Under the pieces are notes generated by a model that had not been told where the DNA came from, did no database searches, and saw nothing but the letters and a program-made list of their open reading frames with translations. Positions 35,896 through 44,953 of a stretch of 64,000 nt of DNA are shown here, piece by piece; position 1 is the first letter of the stretch, and every line of letters starts with the position of its first letter. Source of the stretch: Cytophagales bacterium (lineage in GTDB: Bacteria > Bacteroidota > Bacteroidia > Cytophagales > Spirosomataceae); assembly GCA_013298215.1 (NCBI GenBank), contig JAAFKE010000012.1, positions 1-64,000 of the forward strand, written 5' to 3'. The position numbers were made by a program, and so were the translations under genes.

Positions 35896-37566
35896 TCAGG
35901 CTTGGCCGTTGCTTTTTTGGTCGAGGAGTTCGCGGGCGTTTTGGAGGATAGTCTCCGAAGGTCGCCGCCCGCCGATCATCTGGGCAATCTCCGTCACCCG
36001 TTCTTCAAAACTGAGCTTGCGAATGCGGCTCACGGTTCTGGCGGCGCTGTGGTCTTTATACACAAAATAGTGTGCCGTGCCCTGGGCGGCAATCTGGTGC
36101 AGGTGCGTAATGGCAATGACCTGGTGGGTGCGGGCCATGTCGAGCATCATGTTGCCCATTTTAATGGCAATCTCGCCCGAAACCCCCGTATCTATCTCGT
36201 CGAAAACAATGGTTGGTAGCTTCCGTTTGGTGGCCAAGATGTATTTTAGGGCCATCATCAACCGCGAAAACTCCCCACCCGATGCCACATTTTTGAGCTG
36301 CTGGGGCTTCATGCCTTTGTTGGCACTAAACAAAAACGAAACCGCATCCGTGCCGTCGGAGGTGGGTGGGCTCGTTTGATTGGTAATCTCCAAGGCCGCG
36401 TTGGGCATTCCCAAATCGGTGAGCAGTTTATGTATCTGCTTTTCGATCGGTTTCAGAACGGCCTCCCGCGACTTTGTGAGCGTCTGGGCGGCTTTCATCA
36501 TTTTTTCTTTGGCCTTTTCTGCATTCTGGCGGGCAGTTTCAATGTCGGCATCTGAGTTCAGAACCATACTTACTTTGCGCTCCAATTCGGCCTGAATGTC
36601 CAGCAGGTCCACGACCTTACGAACTTGGTGTTTTTGTTGCAGGTTATAAATCGTGTTGAGTCGCCCCTTAATTTCTTCGGCCCGCTTGTCGTCAATGTCC
36701 ACTACTTCTTCGGCCGCGTTTACCTCGTCGGCCAGGTCACGAAATTCTATTAAACCGCTTTGAATGCGCTCGCGGAGGGGTTCGTACTGCTGCGAAATCT
36801 TACTGAGGCCATTGAGCTGACCGAGCACATTTTTCAGGTAAGCAATAATCGATTGTTCGGGGTCGTCGAGGTATTGGTACGCCAATTGGAGTTTTTCGCG
36901 CACCTCCGTGGCATTCTCGAGTACGTTCAATTCTTGCTCCAGCGCCTCCTGCTCGTCGGGCTGGAGTTTGGCCTTAGCGAGTTCCTGAAACAAAAAATGG
37001 TTGTAGTCGAACTCCTTTTTAATTTGCCCTGCCTGGCGGCGCAGCTCGTCGTACTCGGTTTGTAGTTGGCGGTATTCTTTGAAACTTTCGCGGTATTTTT
37101 TCAGTGTTTCCTCGTTGCCCGCGTATGTATCAACAATTTGCAGCTGATACTCGTTAGACCCCAGCAACGACGAATCGTGTTGGGAGTGAACGTCCATGAG
37201 CTGGCTCGTAATGCGCCGGAGGGTGTCTAAGTTCACGGGGGTGTCGTTCACAAACGCCCGCGATTTGCCGCTGGGACTAATCTCGCGCCTAATCACACAA
37301 CTGGTGGAGTAGTCTAAATCTTCTTCCTCAAAAATATGTTCTACCACGTACCCAGATATATCGTAGCTACCTTCGATCACGCACTTTTCGTCGGGGTTGT
37401 AGAGAATCTTGGTATCGGCTCGGTTGCCCATCAAAAGGCCAACTGCACCCAGCATGATCGATTTTCCCGCGCCAGTTTCGCCCGTAATGATGTTTAGGGC
37501 GCGGTCTGGTGCGAGCTCGGTTTGTTCAATTAAAGCGTAGTTTTTAATCAGCAAATGCGCGAGCAT
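35896..37566 (-). CDS. recN: DNA repair protein RecN
   Basis: 556 residues, the normal RecN length. Walker A GETGAGKS is at residues 30-37, two long coiled-coil stretches fill about residues 160-370, and the C-terminal part has ASGGEFSRLMMALK (signature) and FDEIDTGVSGEIA (Walker B). RecN is an SMC-like ATPase in double-strand break repair. It is the last gene of a leftward row after the tail-specific protease (gap 15 bases), so co-transcription is likely. Confidence 0.95.
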   Translation of the reverse strand: MLAHLLIKNYALIEQTELAPDRALNIITGETGAGKSIMLGAVGLLMGNRADTKILYNPDEKCVIEGSYDISGYVVEHIFEEEDLDYSTSCVIRREISPSGKSRAFVNDTPVNLDTLRRITSQLMDVHSQHDSSLLGSNEYQLQIVDTYAGNEETLKKYRESFKEYRQLQTEYDELRRQAGQIKKEFDYNHFLFQELAKAKLQPDEQEALEQELNVLENATEVREKLQLAYQYLDDPEQSIIAYLKNVLGQLNGLSKISQQYEPLRERIQSGLIEFRDLADEVNAAEEVVDIDDKRAEEIKGRLNTIYNLQQKHQVRKVVDLLDIQAELERKVSMVLNSDADIETARQNAEKAKEKMMKAAQTLTKSREAVLKPIEKQIHKLLTDLGMPNAALEITNQTSPPTSDGTDAVSFLFSANKGMKPQQLKNVASGGEFSRLMMALKYILATKRKLPTIVFDEIDTGVSGEIAIKMGNMMLDMARTHQVIAITHLHQIAAQGTAHYFVYKDHSAARTVSRIRKLSFEERVTEIAQMIGGRRPSETILQNARELLDQKSNGQA

Positions 37567-37581
37567 ACATTCAATTTTAAA

Positions 37582-39666
37582 CTACCGATTGGCCAAGCTC
37601 GATGCCTTGCCCACGGTAGTGAGGTCGATTAAAACCCGGCCACACTCGGTTAAATAAATATCTTTTTTCTTCTTTGTTTTGTCTTTTACGGCCACCGCGC
37701 CGTCTTCGGCCTCCACCTCGGTGTTTAGTTTCATGATGGCCTTGCGCTGGCGTTCGTTCTCCTCGTTTTCTTTTCTACGCTTGCTTTCCAACAACGACAC
37801 CGTCGTGTTTTCTTTGGCCTTGCGTGCGCGGTCGAGTTCGGCCACCAGTTGTTTTAGTTCGATGTCGGTTTTCAGCCGCTGCTGGTAGCGGTCGCGGAGT
37901 CTGGCGGTCACTTTGTCGGTCATCACCTTGGTGGCATCGTAGCGCGTAGCCCCGATCTGATCCCAGGGCAGTGCGCTCAACTGCGAGTCTTCGCCGTATT
38001 CGGATGCCGCAAAAAACGACGGTAGCTCCACGTCGGGGGTCACGCCTTTTCGTTGGGTGCTGCTGCCGTTGATGCGGTAAAACTTCTGCACCGTCAGTTT
38101 AAGCTGTCCCATTGGTTCTTTTTCGCGGGCAAACTGGTTGAGGTCAATCAGCGTTTGTACTGTTCCTTTGCCGTAGGTTTGTTCGCCCACTACCACGCCG
38201 CGCTTGTAGTCTTGAATGGCGGCGGCAAAAATCTCCGATGCTGACGCGCTAAACCGGTTCACTAAAACCGCCAGCGGGCCGTCGTACAGCACCGTTGGGT
38301 CGGGGTCGTTCTGCGACTCTATCTCGCCGCTTTGCTCCTTCACTTGCACCACTGGCCCGCGCGAGATAAACAAGCCCGTCAGCGATACCGCCTCCGTCAG
38401 CGAGCCGCCGCCGTTGTTGCGGAGGTCTATCACGAGGCCATCCACGTTTTGGGCTTTGAGTTCTTCCACCAATTTTTGCACGTCGCGGGTGGTACTCGCA
38501 AAATCTTTGTCGCGTTGGCGCGCGCCTTCAAAGTCTCGGTAAAACTCGGGCAGGTTAATTACCCCAATTTTGTAGTCTTTTTTGTTTTGGTTAATCGTCA
38601 CGATCTCCTTTTTGGCACGGCGGTCTTCCAACTTTATTTTCTCGCGCACTATTTTTATTTCTTTGGGCGGCGTGTTGGGCAACGAGTTGGCTGCCAGAAT
38701 TTGCAGCCGCACCGTTGTGCCTTTTGGCCCTTTGATGAGTTTCACGGCATCGTCCACAAACCAGCCCACAATGTCTTGAAACTTGCCGTTTTCGCCCTGA
38801 GCCACGGCCACAATTTTGTCTTCTTTGTGCACTTGGTCGCTCCTAAAAGCTGGCCCTCCCGCCACTACCTCCACAATTTTTATGTAGTTGCCTTCCTCCC
38901 TCAAAATGGCCCCGATGCCCTCCAACGACTGCGACATTTCTTGGTTGAAGCGATCAGACGTTTTTGGGTTCATGTAGCTTGTGTGTGGGTCGAGGGCCTC
39001 GGTGTACGAATTGACGTACATCTGAAACACGTCCTCGCTGCGGACTCTTTTCAAGAAAAACTTGTCGCGGCTCGCGTACCGGTCGCGCATGGTGCTCACG
39101 ATGGCGGTGTCGGCTTTTCCCGCAATTTTCAGTTCGAGGGCTTCATTTTTTATCATTTTGCGCCACAAATCGTTCAACTCTTCGGGCGTTTTGGCAAACT
39201 CGGCCTTCTCCCGGTTGGTGTTGAGGGTCTCGTCGGTATTAAAATCAAGCGGCTTTTTTAGTTCATCTTGAATAAACGTGCTGCGCTCGCGGTAACGTTT
39301 ACGAAACAGGTTGTACATCTCGTAGGGCGCATCCAAGTTTCCATTGGCCAAAAAGTCGTCCATTTCGTTGCGGTACTTTTCAAACCCAGCTGCGTCCGAA
39401 GCCAGCAGGTACATTTTGTTGCCGTCCACGTCTTTGAGGTAATTATCAAACACAACCGACGACAGCGAGTCGCTCAGTTTGACTTTCCGAAAGTGGTAGT
39501 TCGACAACAAATTAGAAACCAATACCTCCACTTTTTCTTGCGACAAACTGGGTTTCAGGTCGTCGTCGGCGTAGACTACCGTTGGTGCTTTTTTTTGCGT
39601 TGCCGCGCTGTCGGGGTTGAGGCTCAACATAAACAACGGAGCCAGGCAAATGAGGTATTTTTTCAT
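37582..39666 (-). CDS. tail-specific (carboxy-terminal processing) protease
   Basis: 694 residues, family S41, of the long Prc/Tsp type. A signal peptide spans about residues 1-22. The N-terminal helical domain is followed by a PDZ domain (about 245-330, LEGIGAILREEGNYIKI), the S41 core with LVNRFSASASEI (catalytic Ser) near residue 470 and GEQTYGKGTVQ (catalytic Lys) near 496, and a C-terminal helical DUF3340-like domain with charged coiled-coil sequence. It degrades or trims periplasmic proteins from their C-termini. It lies between fkbp and recN genes with gaps of 34 and 15 bases. Confidence 0.92.
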   Translation of the reverse strand: MKKYLICLAPLFMLSLNPDSAATQKKAPTVVYADDDLKPSLSQEKVEVLVSNLLSNYHFRKVKLSDSLSSVVFDNYLKDVDGNKMYLLASDAAGFEKYRNEMDDFLANGNLDAPYEMYNLFRKRYRERSTFIQDELKKPLDFNTDETLNTNREKAEFAKTPEELNDLWRKMIKNEALELKIAGKADTAIVSTMRDRYASRDKFFLKRVRSEDVFQMYVNSYTEALDPHTSYMNPKTSDRFNQEMSQSLEGIGAILREEGNYIKIVEVVAGGPAFRSDQVHKEDKIVAVAQGENGKFQDIVGWFVDDAVKLIKGPKGTTVRLQILAANSLPNTPPKEIKIVREKIKLEDRRAKKEIVTINQNKKDYKIGVINLPEFYRDFEGARQRDKDFASTTRDVQKLVEELKAQNVDGLVIDLRNNGGGSLTEAVSLTGLFISRGPVVQVKEQSGEIESQNDPDPTVLYDGPLAVLVNRFSASASEIFAAAIQDYKRGVVVGEQTYGKGTVQTLIDLNQFAREKEPMGQLKLTVQKFYRINGSSTQRKGVTPDVELPSFFAASEYGEDSQLSALPWDQIGATRYDATKVMTDKVTARLRDRYQQRLKTDIELKQLVAELDRARKAKENTTVSLLESKRRKENEENERQRKAIMKLNTEVEAEDGAVAVKDKTKKKKDIYLTECGRVLIDLTTVGKASSLANR

Positions 39667-39700
39667 CTTCAGAACTTAAAAGTGCGGCAAACGCCTGGTG

Positions 39701-40444
39701 TCATTTCAAAATCTCTAACAACTCGACCTCAAAAACCAGGGCCGAGTATGGCTTAATGGCCGCACCAGCGGAGCGCTCGCCGTAGGCAAGGTTATAGGGA
39801 ATAAACAGCTTCCATTTAGAGCCTACGGGCATCAGTTGCAGGGCTTCGACCCACCCCTGAATGACCCCACCGACGGGAAACTCGGCGGGCTGGCCCCGAT
39901 CTACCGAACTGTCGAACACCGTTCCGTCGATGAGCGTGCCGTGGTAGTGCGTCCGTACTTTATCGTTCGCCGAGGGCTTGGGGCCGTCGCCCATTTTCAT
40001 GATCTGGTACTGCATTCCGCTTGGTAGGGTCACTACGTCGGTTTTCTTTTTGTTTTCGGCCAAAAATGCCTCGCCCGCCTTCCGATTGGGCTCACTGCTT
40101 TTGGCGGCCTCGGCGGTTTTGGCGGCCTGCATTTTTTGGAAGTGCGTGTTCAAAACAGCCAGTGCGGCCTGGTCGTTAAAAAGCACTTTTCCATCTTTTT
40201 TGAGCGACTCACTCATGGCTTTCGACAGCAGTGTCACGTTTATGTCGCCCATATTCTGCATTTTTAGGCTCTGGGCTATGTTTATTCCCAGGCTGTAGGA
40301 AACCGAATCCATGTTGGTTTTCAATGCGTTGGCCACGGGTGCGGCGGCTTTTGGGGTGGGTTTGGCGACCGTTTTTTTGGTTTGAGCGGTGGCATTGAGC
40401 GCGACGACCGCAAGCGATGCGGCAATAATGGTTTTTAACTTCAT
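39701..40444 (-). CDS. FKBP-type peptidyl-prolyl cis-trans isomerase
   Basis: 247 residues. A signal peptide (about 1-21) is followed by an FkpA/Mip-type N-terminal helical dimer domain (DSVSYSLGINIAQSLKMQ near residue 47) and a C-terminal FKBP domain (HYHGTLIDGTVFDSSVDRG, GVIQGWVEALQLMPVGSKWKL, IPYNLAYGER), with active-site residues intact. It assists folding in the periplasm. It is the first gene of the row fkbp-prc-recN. No -33 element was found. Confidence 0.93.
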   Translation of the reverse strand: MKLKTIIAASLAVVALNATAQTKKTVAKPTPKAAAPVANALKTNMDSVSYSLGINIAQSLKMQNMGDINVTLLSKAMSESLKKDGKVLFNDQAALAVLNTHFQKMQAAKTAEAAKSSEPNRKAGEAFLAENKKKTDVVTLPSGMQYQIMKMGDGPKPSANDKVRTHYHGTLIDGTVFDSSVDRGQPAEFPVGGVIQGWVEALQLMPVGSKWKLFIPYNLAYGERSAGAAIKPYSALVFEVELLEILK

Positions 40445-40531
40445 TGTGTTTTTTGACGATTGAAAGACTGTACTATCTGGTGGTGAGCGGAATATCTCGA
40501 TGCCAAATAAACGAATTTTATCACAAAAAAA

Positions 40532-40578
40532 GTTTATCGGTAGCCATAATCTTCGCGAGGTATGTGCTACCGATAAAC
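40532..40578 (-). terminator. rho-independent terminator of the desaturase gene
   Basis: GTTTATCGGTAGC and GCTACCGATAAAC pair perfectly over 13 bp with a 21-base loop; on the minus strand the stem is followed by seven Ts. It lies 38 bases past the stop of the acyl-ACP desaturase gene. Confidence 0.9.
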
Positions 40579-40615
40579 TCTTAGTAGTTCTGGTGGTATC
40601 GACTATGCGGCTCGC

Positions 40616-41593
40616 CTACCGTATCCAGCTAAACTGGTACTCCAACGATGGCGTTTGGAGGCGCTCGGCCACGCGGGCCAGGCGGACGGGTAGTTTAAGA
40701 ATAAAATCGCGCGCTTTTTCGGCTTCGGACGTGAGCGAGGTAACGGTTTCTAAGTTCCATTTGCGGCTAATCTGCGTCAAAATGTCAATGTAATCTTGGG
40801 CAGTGTAAACGCCAATTCGCTGGGCGGCATCCGAGAAATGCTCATAAACCGATCCTTTAAGTCCCTCCACTTCGCGCAGAAAGTGGGCGGGCATGATGAT
40901 TTTCTTTTTCATCATGTCAGCAAAGGCAATCATCATTTCGGAAGGATCTTCGGTAAATATTTTTTCCACAAAGCCTTGGTACATCCTGGCGTGGCGGGCT
41001 TCGTCGGCGGCTATGAGTGCGCAAATGCGCGCCAGCGTGTCGTCGCCAGCTTGTTTAGAGAGTGTTCCCACGCGGCGGTGCGATATTTGGGTGGCCACCT
41101 CCTGAAAAGACGTGTAAACAAAGGTGCGGTAGGGATCGTTGGCTGTTTGAATATCGAAGCCATCCGAAATTAAGTGCTGCACCGACTGCTCCATGGCTTT
41201 CATGTTCACGCGGCCGCTGAGGTACAAATACCGATTGAGAAGGTCGCCGTGGCGGTTCTCTTCGGCGGTCCACATCCGCGACCACTGCCGCCAGGGGTTC
41301 TCGTCGGCGTTGTCGTTCATGCCTTCCAACGAAAACAGGTGGCTTTCGTAGGTTGGCAGGGCTTCCTCGGTTATGGTGTCGCCAATCAAAACCGCCAATA
41401 AGTCGTAAGGCAACTCCTTGGCTTTGGCTTGCAGTTCGCGAACGCGCTGCACAAAGCCGTCTAAATCAGACGCATCGGGCAAAATATCGCTGGGCTGCCA
41501 ATAGGTTTCTACGGGTTTGTAGAATACCTCAATTTGGTTCGTCACGAAGGAATCAAGTCCTTGCATCACTTCCTTACGTTGGAAAATATTCAT
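40616..41593 (-). CDS. acyl-ACP desaturase
   Basis: 325 residues of the ferritin-like diiron fold. The two iron-ligand motifs are visible: EENRHGD near residue 131 and DEARHARM near residue 218, each EExxH-like. The N-terminal VFYKPVETYWQPSDILPD segment is typical. It inserts a cis double bond into acyl-ACP, which adjusts membrane fluidity, and needs ferredoxin electrons and oxygen. It is a single-gene unit with its own terminator. The ATG at 41593 fits the family. Confidence 0.92.
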   Translation of the reverse strand: MNIFQRKEVMQGLDSFVTNQIEVFYKPVETYWQPSDILPDASDLDGFVQRVRELQAKAKELPYDLLAVLIGDTITEEALPTYESHLFSLEGMNDNADENPWRQWSRMWTAEENRHGDLLNRYLYLSGRVNMKAMEQSVQHLISDGFDIQTANDPYRTFVYTSFQEVATQISHRRVGTLSKQAGDDTLARICALIAADEARHARMYQGFVEKIFTEDPSEMMIAFADMMKKKIIMPAHFLREVEGLKGSVYEHFSDAAQRIGVYTAQDYIDILTQISRKWNLETVTSLTSEAEKARDFILKLPVRLARVAERLQTPSLEYQFSWIR

Positions 41594-41799
41594 CAGGTCA
41601 GTTAAAGTATAAGCTGTGTTAATTCGATAAAACTACGCAATTTAGTAAAATTAGCTGATTACCTGTTGGTATTCAGCGTTTTGCTTGCACGGACCACGTC
41701 AAAAACAGATCGCGCACGTTGGGTTTTGTTCCACTTTCTACCTCACGTAACGTTTCTTGGCGGGCGAAGGTTTGAAACGAATCAAAATCAGTACAAAAA

Positions 41800-41835
41800 A
41801 CGAAATCCGTAGTTCAAATGCCCCACGGATTTCGT
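41800..41835 (-). terminator. rho-independent terminator of pdhA
   Basis: ACGAAATCCGT and ACGGATTTCGT pair perfectly over 11 bp with a 14-base loop. On the minus strand a run of Ts follows. It lies 33 bases after the pdhA stop. Confidence 0.9.
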
Positions 41836-41867
41836 CATGTTTTCGATGCGTTATCTCAGGGCGCACG

Positions 41868-42884
41868 TCATTCCATCAAAATCGGAAAGTCTTTTTGCAC
41901 GTAGTTGTCAGTAAACGCCTCGGCAGGATCGGGAAATGGCGATGCCTCGGCAAACTTTACGGCCTCTTCCACTTTCGCTTTGATGCTGGCATCAATGGCA
42001 TCCAGGTCTTCTTGGGTGGCAAACCCATTTGCCAAAAGGCTGTCGCGAACCTGTTCGATGGGATCGCGCATTTTGTATTGTTCAACTTCTTCTTTGGTGC
42101 GGTATTTTTGGGGGTCCGACATGGAGTGCCCACGGTAGCGGTAGGTTTTAAACTCCAAAAAAGTGGGGCCTTCGCCAGCGCGGGCGCGAGCGGCGGCGCG
42201 GGTCACAGCCTCGTGCACGGCCTCTACGCTCATGCCATCGACGGGCTCGGAGGGTATGTCGTAGCCTTCGCCCAGGGTGTATAGCTCGCGCACGTTTGAG
42301 CTCCGTGCCACGGACGTACCCATGGCGTAGCCGTTGTTTTCGACCACAAAGATTACGGGTAGTTTCCAGGTCATGGCCATGTTAAGTGCCTCGTGGAAAG
42401 CCCCCTGGCGGATGGCCCCGTCGCCGAAGTAACAAATGCAGACTTTGCCCGTTTTATTGTATTGTTCGGCAAATGCAATGCCTGCGCCCAGCGGAATTTG
42501 CGCGCCCACAATGCCGTGGCCGCCAATAAAACCCACCTCTTTGTCAAAAATGTGCATCGATCCTCCCTTGCCTTTGGTTGTTCCCGTGGCTTTGCCGTAG
42601 AGCTCGGCCATGATGGCGTTTGGCGACGTGCCAAGGGCCAACGGGTGGCCGTGGTCGCGGTAGGCAGTAATGTACTTGTCGCCTTTTTCTAACGCCGACA
42701 CCGTGCCAGACGAACAAGCCTCTTGACCAATATAGAGGTGTAAGAAACCCCTAATTTTTTGTTGCTGATACAATTGGTACGCCTTCTCCTCAAACTTGCG
42801 CTGCAACTGCATAGATTCGTACCAGTACAGATGGCGTTCTTTGGAGTGGATTGTTTTGGCGGCGGTGGCTTTGGTTTTTGCCAT
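41868..42884 (-). CDS. pdhA: pyruvate dehydrogenase E1 component, alpha subunit
   Basis: 338 residues from the ATG at 42884 (MAKTKATAAK); a frame start at 42896 adds only four residues. The thiamine diphosphate motif GDGAIRQGAFHEALNMA...VVENN is at about residues 164-198, YRDHGHPLALG near residue 79 and the RYRGHSMSDPQKYR loop near residue 255 are typical of E1 alpha. It joins E1 beta in pyruvate decarboxylation. The gene has its own terminator and no pdhB or pdhC next to it, so the complex is encoded at several loci, as in related bacteria. Confidence 0.93.
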   Translation of the reverse strand: MAKTKATAAKTIHSKERHLYWYESMQLQRKFEEKAYQLYQQQKIRGFLHLYIGQEACSSGTVSALEKGDKYITAYRDHGHPLALGTSPNAIMAELYGKATGTTKGKGGSMHIFDKEVGFIGGHGIVGAQIPLGAGIAFAEQYNKTGKVCICYFGDGAIRQGAFHEALNMAMTWKLPVIFVVENNGYAMGTSVARSSNVRELYTLGEGYDIPSEPVDGMSVEAVHEAVTRAAARARAGEGPTFLEFKTYRYRGHSMSDPQKYRTKEEVEQYKMRDPIEQVRDSLLANGFATQEDLDAIDASIKAKVEEAVKFAEASPFPDPAEAFTDNYVQKDFPILME

Positions 42885-43148
42885 GGATATAAACAAGTAA
42901 GTCTAAACTCGGATTAGCGTTATGAAATCACTGCGCGAAACTACGCAGAAAACGCCATTTATAAAAAAACGAAGTCGTTCAATTAGAATACATCGTCCAA
43001 CAAAATAAATCTGCGTATTTTTACCGCTGTCATTTGTGGGCACGAGCGGCGGTAATTGCAAAATAACTCGACCATCAATAAACGGATCAGTCCCACAATT
43101 GGTCTTTAAGCAAAGGGTTTTTCAGGTACCTTAATCTACGTCTTCACA

Positions 43149-44699
43149 ATGAACCGCAAGGAGTTTTTACACAATTTGGGTCTGCTCACGGGCGGCTTTG
43201 CGTTTGGGCTCAACGGCGTTCCGCTGAAAGCCTACGCCCACAATCCATTCGCGATCGATATGGAGGGTACGAACGGGCAGATTTTGGTTCTCGTCCAACT
43301 TTCGGGGGGCAACGACGGCCTCAACACGTTCATTCCCTACGAAGATTCGGTGTACCACAACAAACGGCCAAATGTAAGCATCAAGAAAGAGAGCGTCATT
43401 GCGCTCAACGACAAAATGGGCCTGCACCCAGCCATGGGTGCATTCAAACAATTGTACGACGACAGTAAGCTGACGATAGTGCAAAACGTGGGCTACGAGA
43501 ATTCGAGTCGTTCGCACTTTCGGTCGACGGATATTTGGCTCACAGCCTCCGACCCGCGCGAGTACCTGTACGAAGGCTGGGTGGGGCGGTATTTGAGCAA
43601 ACAGTTTCCTAATTTTCCGGTCAAAGCCCCCGAGCAACCAATGGCCATTCAGATCGGTGCGGTAGAGTCGATGCTGCTGCAAACTGACGTGGCTTCTTTC
43701 GGAACGGTTTTCGACAGCCCTGATACTTTTTTTCAGTTGGTAAAAGGCACAACTGCCGACTCTGACCCGCTCCCCGATAGTTTTGCGGGCGAGGAGCTGA
43801 AATTTATGCGCCAGGTAGCCGCCCAGTCTATTGCGTATTCGGACATTATTAAAAAGAAAGCCGACATCGGTAAAAACACCCTCACCTACCCCAACACAGG
43901 GCTGGGGCGGCAGCTTTCTATTGTGGCCGATCTGATCTCGGGCGGCCTCGAAACCCCCGTTTATCTCACAACCATTGGTGGTTTTGATACCCACGCCAAC
44001 CAAGTGGCTGGCAACAACGACCCCGCTGGTATGCACGCCAACCTACTGCGCACAGTCTCGGAGGCTGTAGCGGCGTTTCACAAAGATTTGCAAAAGCAGG
44101 GGCTTTCTGACAAAGTAACCATTATGACGTTTTCGGAGTTTGGGCGCCGCGTCAATCAGAACGGCACCATGGGAACCGACCACGGTACGGCCGCGCCGCT
44201 TTTTGTGGTTGGAGACACTGTGCGCGGTGGCATCATTGGCCGAAACCCCAATTTAGTAGATCTGGACACCCAGGGAGACCTCAAACCGCAGTTCGACTAC
44301 CGCCAAATTTACGCCAGTGTGCTTCAAGACCACCTGGGCGTGGAGGCAGCGGGCGTAAGAAGTATATTGGCCAACAAAGACTTCACAACATTACCCATCT
44401 TCAAAACCACCACCCCGCCAACGGTTGCCGAAAGCAGCCCCGATTTTGTGCTGGAACAAAATTTCCCCAACCCGTTTTTTGCCGCCACCACCATCAGGTA
44501 TACCCTAAACACCCGTACTTATGCCAAGTTGAGCGTTTTTGATATGCTCGGCCAACAGGCAAGAATAATCCGCGAAGGCACGCAGGATCAGGGCAATTAC
44601 ACCGTGTCGTTCGACGGCTCGGGGTTGCCAGCGGGCCAATATTTGTTGAGCCTGCAAACCGATAGCGGCCAAAAAATACACCGAATGATTCGGGTGTAG
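43149..44699 (+). CDS. DUF1501 protein with T9SS sorting domain
   Basis: 516 residues. An N-terminal export signal (MNRKEFLHNLGLLTGGFAFG, residues 1-30) has the look of a Tat-like signal but with RK instead of RR. The DUF1501 domain (sulfatase-like fold) includes LVQLSGGNDGLNTFIPY, SRSHFRSTDIW, GGFDTHANQ and FSEFGRRV...GTDHGTAAPLFV. A type A C-terminal sorting domain begins near residue 428 (LEQNFPNPFFAATTIRY) and ends GQKIHRMIRV. So the protein is probably displayed or secreted by type IX secretion. The often-linked DUF1800 gene is absent here. Confidence 0.9.
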   Translation: MNRKEFLHNLGLLTGGFAFGLNGVPLKAYAHNPFAIDMEGTNGQILVLVQLSGGNDGLNTFIPYEDSVYHNKRPNVSIKKESVIALNDKMGLHPAMGAFKQLYDDSKLTIVQNVGYENSSRSHFRSTDIWLTASDPREYLYEGWVGRYLSKQFPNFPVKAPEQPMAIQIGAVESMLLQTDVASFGTVFDSPDTFFQLVKGTTADSDPLPDSFAGEELKFMRQVAAQSIAYSDIIKKKADIGKNTLTYPNTGLGRQLSIVADLISGGLETPVYLTTIGGFDTHANQVAGNNDPAGMHANLLRTVSEAVAAFHKDLQKQGLSDKVTIMTFSEFGRRVNQNGTMGTDHGTAAPLFVVGDTVRGGIIGRNPNLVDLDTQGDLKPQFDYRQIYASVLQDHLGVEAAGVRSILANKDFTTLPIFKTTTPPTVAESSPDFVLEQNFPNPFFAATTIRYTLNTRTYAKLSVFDMLGQQARIIREGTQDQGNYTVSFDGSGLPAGQYLLSLQTDSGQKIHRMIRV

Positions 44700-44735
44700 G
44701 GCGGGTAGCCACCATTTGAAAAATACTACAATTTG

Positions 44736-44793
44736 GTGGCCAACACCAAGTAAATCAGCAACTTTACTGACTTGTGGGCTTGGTGTTGGCCAC
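44736..44793. repeat. 15-bp perfect inverted repeat
   Basis: GTGGCCAACACCAAG (44736-44750) and CTTGGTGTTGGCCAC (44779-44793) are exact complements around a 28-base loop that itself holds a small TCAG/CTGA pair. It lies 36 bases after the DUF1501 stop. No T-run follows on either strand, so it is not a standard terminator, although it may still end or protect the DUF1501 transcript. Confidence 0.75.
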
Positions 44794-44868
44794 AAATAGT
44801 GCAAAATTGTGCGCGGTTTATGGCCGTAGGATAGTTTTTGTCCTAAATAATAAATAATTCATATTTTA

Positions 44869-44902
44869 GTATTAGTTTTGTGCAATTATTAGTTTTGTAC
44901 AA
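44869..44902 (+). promoter_or_regulatory. direct repeat with paired palindromes upstream of the AraC gene
   Basis: The string TATTAGTTTTGT occurs twice in a row. Each copy contains TAGTTTTG, a match to the -7 consensus, and is followed by the palindrome or near-palindrome TTGTGCAA (44878-44885) or TTGTACAA (44895-44902), 17 bases apart centre to centre. It lies about 50 bases before the AraC-family gene and may be an operator for it or its own regulator. Confidence 0.5.
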
Positions 44903-44953
44903 ATTTTAAGCTAAATGTGTAGTTAGTTTAGCGCACACACAAATTCCTGTCCG

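Noticed and set aside
38332-39261. 309-codon open frame antisense to the tail-specific protease gene
   Set aside because: Shadow frame: His/Phe-rich translation with no family resemblance, inside a well-supported gene on the other strand.
43149-43240. Tat signal on the DUF1501 protein
   Set aside because: The motif reads NRKEFL rather than a twin-arginine SRRxFL; export by Tat is not supported, so I only call it an export signal.
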